Source of the DNA: Hanleya hanleyi
Lineage: Eukaryota; Mollusca; Polyplacophora; Lepidopleurida; Hanleyidae
Assembly (NCBI GenBank): GCA_036873755.1
Contig: JAVTVY010020523.1
Coordinates: 1 to 64,000, forward strand
DNA length: 64,000 bases
Direction of reading: 5' to 3'
Shown: positions 62,165 to 64,000 of the stretch, piece by piece
How the letters are laid out: every line of letters begins with the position of its first letter
Position numbering within the stretch: the first letter of the stretch is position 1
Position numbers and translations under genes: made by a program
The notes under the pieces: generated by a model
What the model was told of the DNA's origin: nothing
Databases searched by the model: none
The model's input: the letters and a program-made list of their open reading frames with translations, nothing else

Positions 62165-62944
62165 ATGTTTTACCTCACGTTGCCCAGTAACAGTTCGCTC
62201 GATGTGTTTCCTGACAACACCTGGGCCAAGTACGTGACCCAATTACCGCAACCGTTGCATTTACCTGGACGGTGGGAATGTGGACTGGTGGATATTCAAT
62301 ACCCTTACTCGTGGTACAACGTGCGAGGCAAAGAAGTATGGTACGACGTGACCTACGAAGGCAAAGTAAACCGACTGACTCTCCCCGAAGGCCAATACGA
62401 TACCCCCAAGGCGTTCATAGAGGGTCTGACCACATTGTTGAGTTATAAGTCTCTACGGGTGTTGACGAATAGTTCAAGACCCGTCAAAGCCTATCCCTTG
62501 AAGAATCACGTGATCTTCGATGTCAACGCACACAACAACAAGGCCTGTATCCTGCTCAGCCCCAACGTGGGTGTTGAACTCAATCCTAGGCTACAGCCAA
62601 TGTTAGGTCTCCCTTACGACATCTACGCGGGTCTCACCACCGACAACGGTGACGTTATGATGGATATGAAAGTGGGTATGTACGGACTCTACGTCTACTC
62701 GGACGCAGTGGACAGCCATATTGTGGGCGATGAGAACACACCTCTGTTACGGGTGATGCCCATTAAAAAGAAGTATGGCACCCAGAGTTTCAACCACATA
62801 CTCTACCTGCCCGTACGACACACCGAGATCAACACGATCACGGTGGATATAAGAGATGACACGGGACGCCCGGTCGCATTCGAACGAGGGAAAGTGATGC
62901 TCACACTTCATTTCCGACAAGCACGTTCTTCTCACTTCGTATAA
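62165..62944 (+). CDS. Element C: penton-like minor capsid protein
   Basis: 259 residues from MFYLTLPSNSSLDVF; the open frame begins nine codons earlier but the element B start matches this ATG. Conserved blocks: WECGLVDIQYPYSWYNV, LPEGQYDTPKAF, VGMYGLYVYSDAVDSHIVGD, DDTGRPVAFERGKVMLTLHF. Intact. The stop codon TAA shares its last A with the next ATG (TAATG), as in element B. Confidence 0.82.
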   Translation: MFYLTLPSNSSLDVFPDNTWAKYVTQLPQPLHLPGRWECGLVDIQYPYSWYNVRGKEVWYDVTYEGKVNRLTLPEGQYDTPKAFIEGLTTLLSYKSLRVLTNSSRPVKAYPLKNHVIFDVNAHNNKACILLSPNVGVELNPRLQPMLGLPYDIYAGLTTDNGDVMMDMKVGMYGLYVYSDAVDSHIVGDENTPLLRVMPIKKKYGTQSFNHILYLPVRHTEINTITVDIRDDTGRPVAFERGKVMLTLHFRQARSSHFV

Positions 62945-63348
62945 TGTACGTGCCTTACCAGTGCCATACGGCCAGCTATGCCGACTACTACAAGAAACAA
63001 ACGGGAGGTAGCTTGCCCAACTTTAGCGGTGCACGCATGCAACGAGGTCACGGGTTGGGTAACATACTGGGCAGCATCGTCAAAACGTTCTTGCCCTTGG
63101 TGACACGGGGAGTAAAAGCGGTGGGTAAACAACCGGTAAGCAGTGGACTGCGCGTGGCCGGTGATGTCTTGGGAGGAACGGCACCCCGACAAGCCTTGAA
63201 ACGACGGGCCCAAGAAGCAGGCAGCGTCTTGATCGCCAAAGCCCTTAAAAGACAACCACGGGCACAGGGAAGAGTCATTCGACGACCGACACACCGACGA
63301 CGCACAGCCCGGAAGAAGAAGAAGGGTAAGAGAGACATCTTCGCATAA
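62944..63348 (+). CDS. Element C: pVI-like minor virion protein
   Basis: 134 residues, intact. Conserved GARMQRGHGLGNILGSIVKT and FLPLVTRGVKAVGKQ, AGDVLGGTAP, and a basic tail with RRRTARKKKKGKR. The ending RDIFA matches KDIFS in element B, a possible C-terminal signal. The ATG overlaps the penton stop and its own stop overlaps the capsid ATG (TAATG on both sides). Confidence 0.72.
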   Translation: MYVPYQCHTASYADYYKKQTGGSLPNFSGARMQRGHGLGNILGSIVKTFLPLVTRGVKAVGKQPVSSGLRVAGDVLGGTAPRQALKRRAQEAGSVLIAKALKRQPRAQGRVIRRPTHRRRTARKKKKGKRDIFA

Positions 63349-64000
63349 TGGCATTCATTCACTCCGAGTCGTGTCCGTCTACCAACAGTAAATTGGATTT
63401 GTGGACTATTCCACCCACACAGACCAGTGTCGCCGAAGGCCGTTGGATAGAACATCGACCCCTGACTAGCCTGACGGGGACGGGACCTGTGGAATTTACC
63501 ATTGAAAACAAAGATACGGCCTACCTGGATTTAGCCCACACGTACTTGTACGTGAAAGCCAAAATAGTGGACAGAGCCGGGGACCCCATCGGGAACGATG
63601 CGGTGGTAGGCCCGGTGAATCTTTGGCTGCACTCCTTGTTCCAACAGGTGGATATCAGTCTGAACGATAAACTCATCAGTACGTCCACCAATACGTACCC
63701 GTACCGAGCCTACATCGAGACGCTGTTGTCGTACGGAGAAGATGCCAAAAAACACACTTGCAAGCCTCGCTGTACTACAGGGATACACCCGGAGCCATGG
63801 ATGCCGTCACCGTTGCCAATAATGGGTTCGGCCATCGCAGGCAGTTTGCAACCGGTAGCCGGTCCGTCGATATGATGGGACGACTGCACACCGATCTGTT
63901 CCAGCAAGACCGCTACATGATGAACGGTGTATCCATCAAGATCAAGTTGATCCGTTCCGCACCCACTTTCGCCTTGATGGCCGATGGAAATGCTCCCAAT
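63348..64000 (+). pseudogene. Element C: major capsid protein, frameshifted and cut by the window end
   Basis: Starts MAFIHSESCPSTNSKLDLW and follows the element B capsid protein closely through NTYPYRAYIETLLSYGEDAKK. An A6 run at 63,746-63,752 marks a change of frame: the first frame then ends at 63,875, while the matching sequence (YYRDTPGAMDA, VDMMGRLHTDLFQQDRYMMN) continues in another frame to the window end. About half the gene is in view. An indel in the A run inactivates it unless it is a sequencing error. Confidence 0.82.

Larger units (their letters stand above)
50900..64000 (+). mobile_element. Element C: Polinton/Maverick with CARD and RING accessory genes, extends past the window
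   Basis: Same core gene order as element B, read on the plus strand from 57.8 kb. The accessory arm (51.0-57.1 kb) carries a CARD-PC4-like gene, two divergent RING genes and an unknown minus-strand gene. The left end is placed where motifs shared with element B begin (near 50.9 kb); no left TIR was identified. The capsid gene and everything after it run off the window, so a protease, possible pPolB and right TIR cannot be assessed. Confidence 0.82.

Noticed and set aside
1..64000. CRISPR arrays, rRNA or tRNA genes
   Set aside because: Repeats present are transposon, minisatellite or TIR repeats without uniform spacers; no tRNA T-loop with a matching acceptor stem was found by eye.

Overview
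The window is animal genomic DNA, probably from a marine invertebrate. An AT-rich, intron-rich, repeat-rich background surrounds a cluster of virus-like mobile elements. The organism call rests on two minus-strand coding exons (16,747-16,790 and 13,222-13,384) that match the start of the bridge-like lipid-transfer protein BLTP3 (UHRF1BP1/UHRF1BP1L), and on frequent ACATGTACATGTA-type microsatellite words, which I associate with molluscs and other marine invertebrates. Species is not determined.

Layout. 1-20 kb is host background: the 5' part of the BLTP3-like gene on the minus strand, a 1.8 kb minisatellite (about 8.98-10.77 kb), two small inverted-repeat transposons (13.95-14.31 and 14.74-15.09 kb, the second inside a LINE remnant), a hammerhead-ribozyme-like motif and dispersed repeats. 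20.8-29.6 kb is a heavily decayed Polinton/Maverick (adintovirus-like) element A, with a protein-primed DNA polymerase B pseudogene, a RING-finger remnant, Penelope-like retroelement fragments, and broken capsid, packaging and integrase genes on the minus strand. 30.4-31.7 kb is a long inverted repeat. 33.0-47.9 kb is a well-preserved Polinton, element B, bounded by about 1.7 kb terminal inverted repeats and read mainly on the minus strand. From about 50.9 kb to beyond the window end lies a third element, C, of the same lineage but in the opposite orientation.

Elements B and C share a core order: PC4-like double-repeat gene(s), chromodomain integrase, Thr/Pro-rich membrane protein, packaging ATPase, small basic protein, Pro-rich core-like protein, penton, pVI-like protein, major capsid protein and, in B, an adenovirus-like protease. 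Early genes each carry their own TATA box 35-60 nt before the ATG. The virion genes overlap by 1-4 nt or abut. B has no DNA polymerase B between its TIRs. It has a C2H2 zinc-finger gene in the accessory arm.

The accessory arm of C is the most unusual part. It holds an intact gene joining a CARD death-fold domain to PC4-like DNA-binding repeats, then two divergent RING-finger genes driven from a 460-bp-arm palindrome, then an unknown gene. This suggests a virus-like element that carries host-signalling (apoptosis/ubiquitin) genes. The TIRs of B are packed with YY1-like and NRF1-like promoter motifs. B and C carry different disabling mutations, so each could in principle supply what the other lacks. 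No function here is proven beyond sequence resemblance judged by eye.
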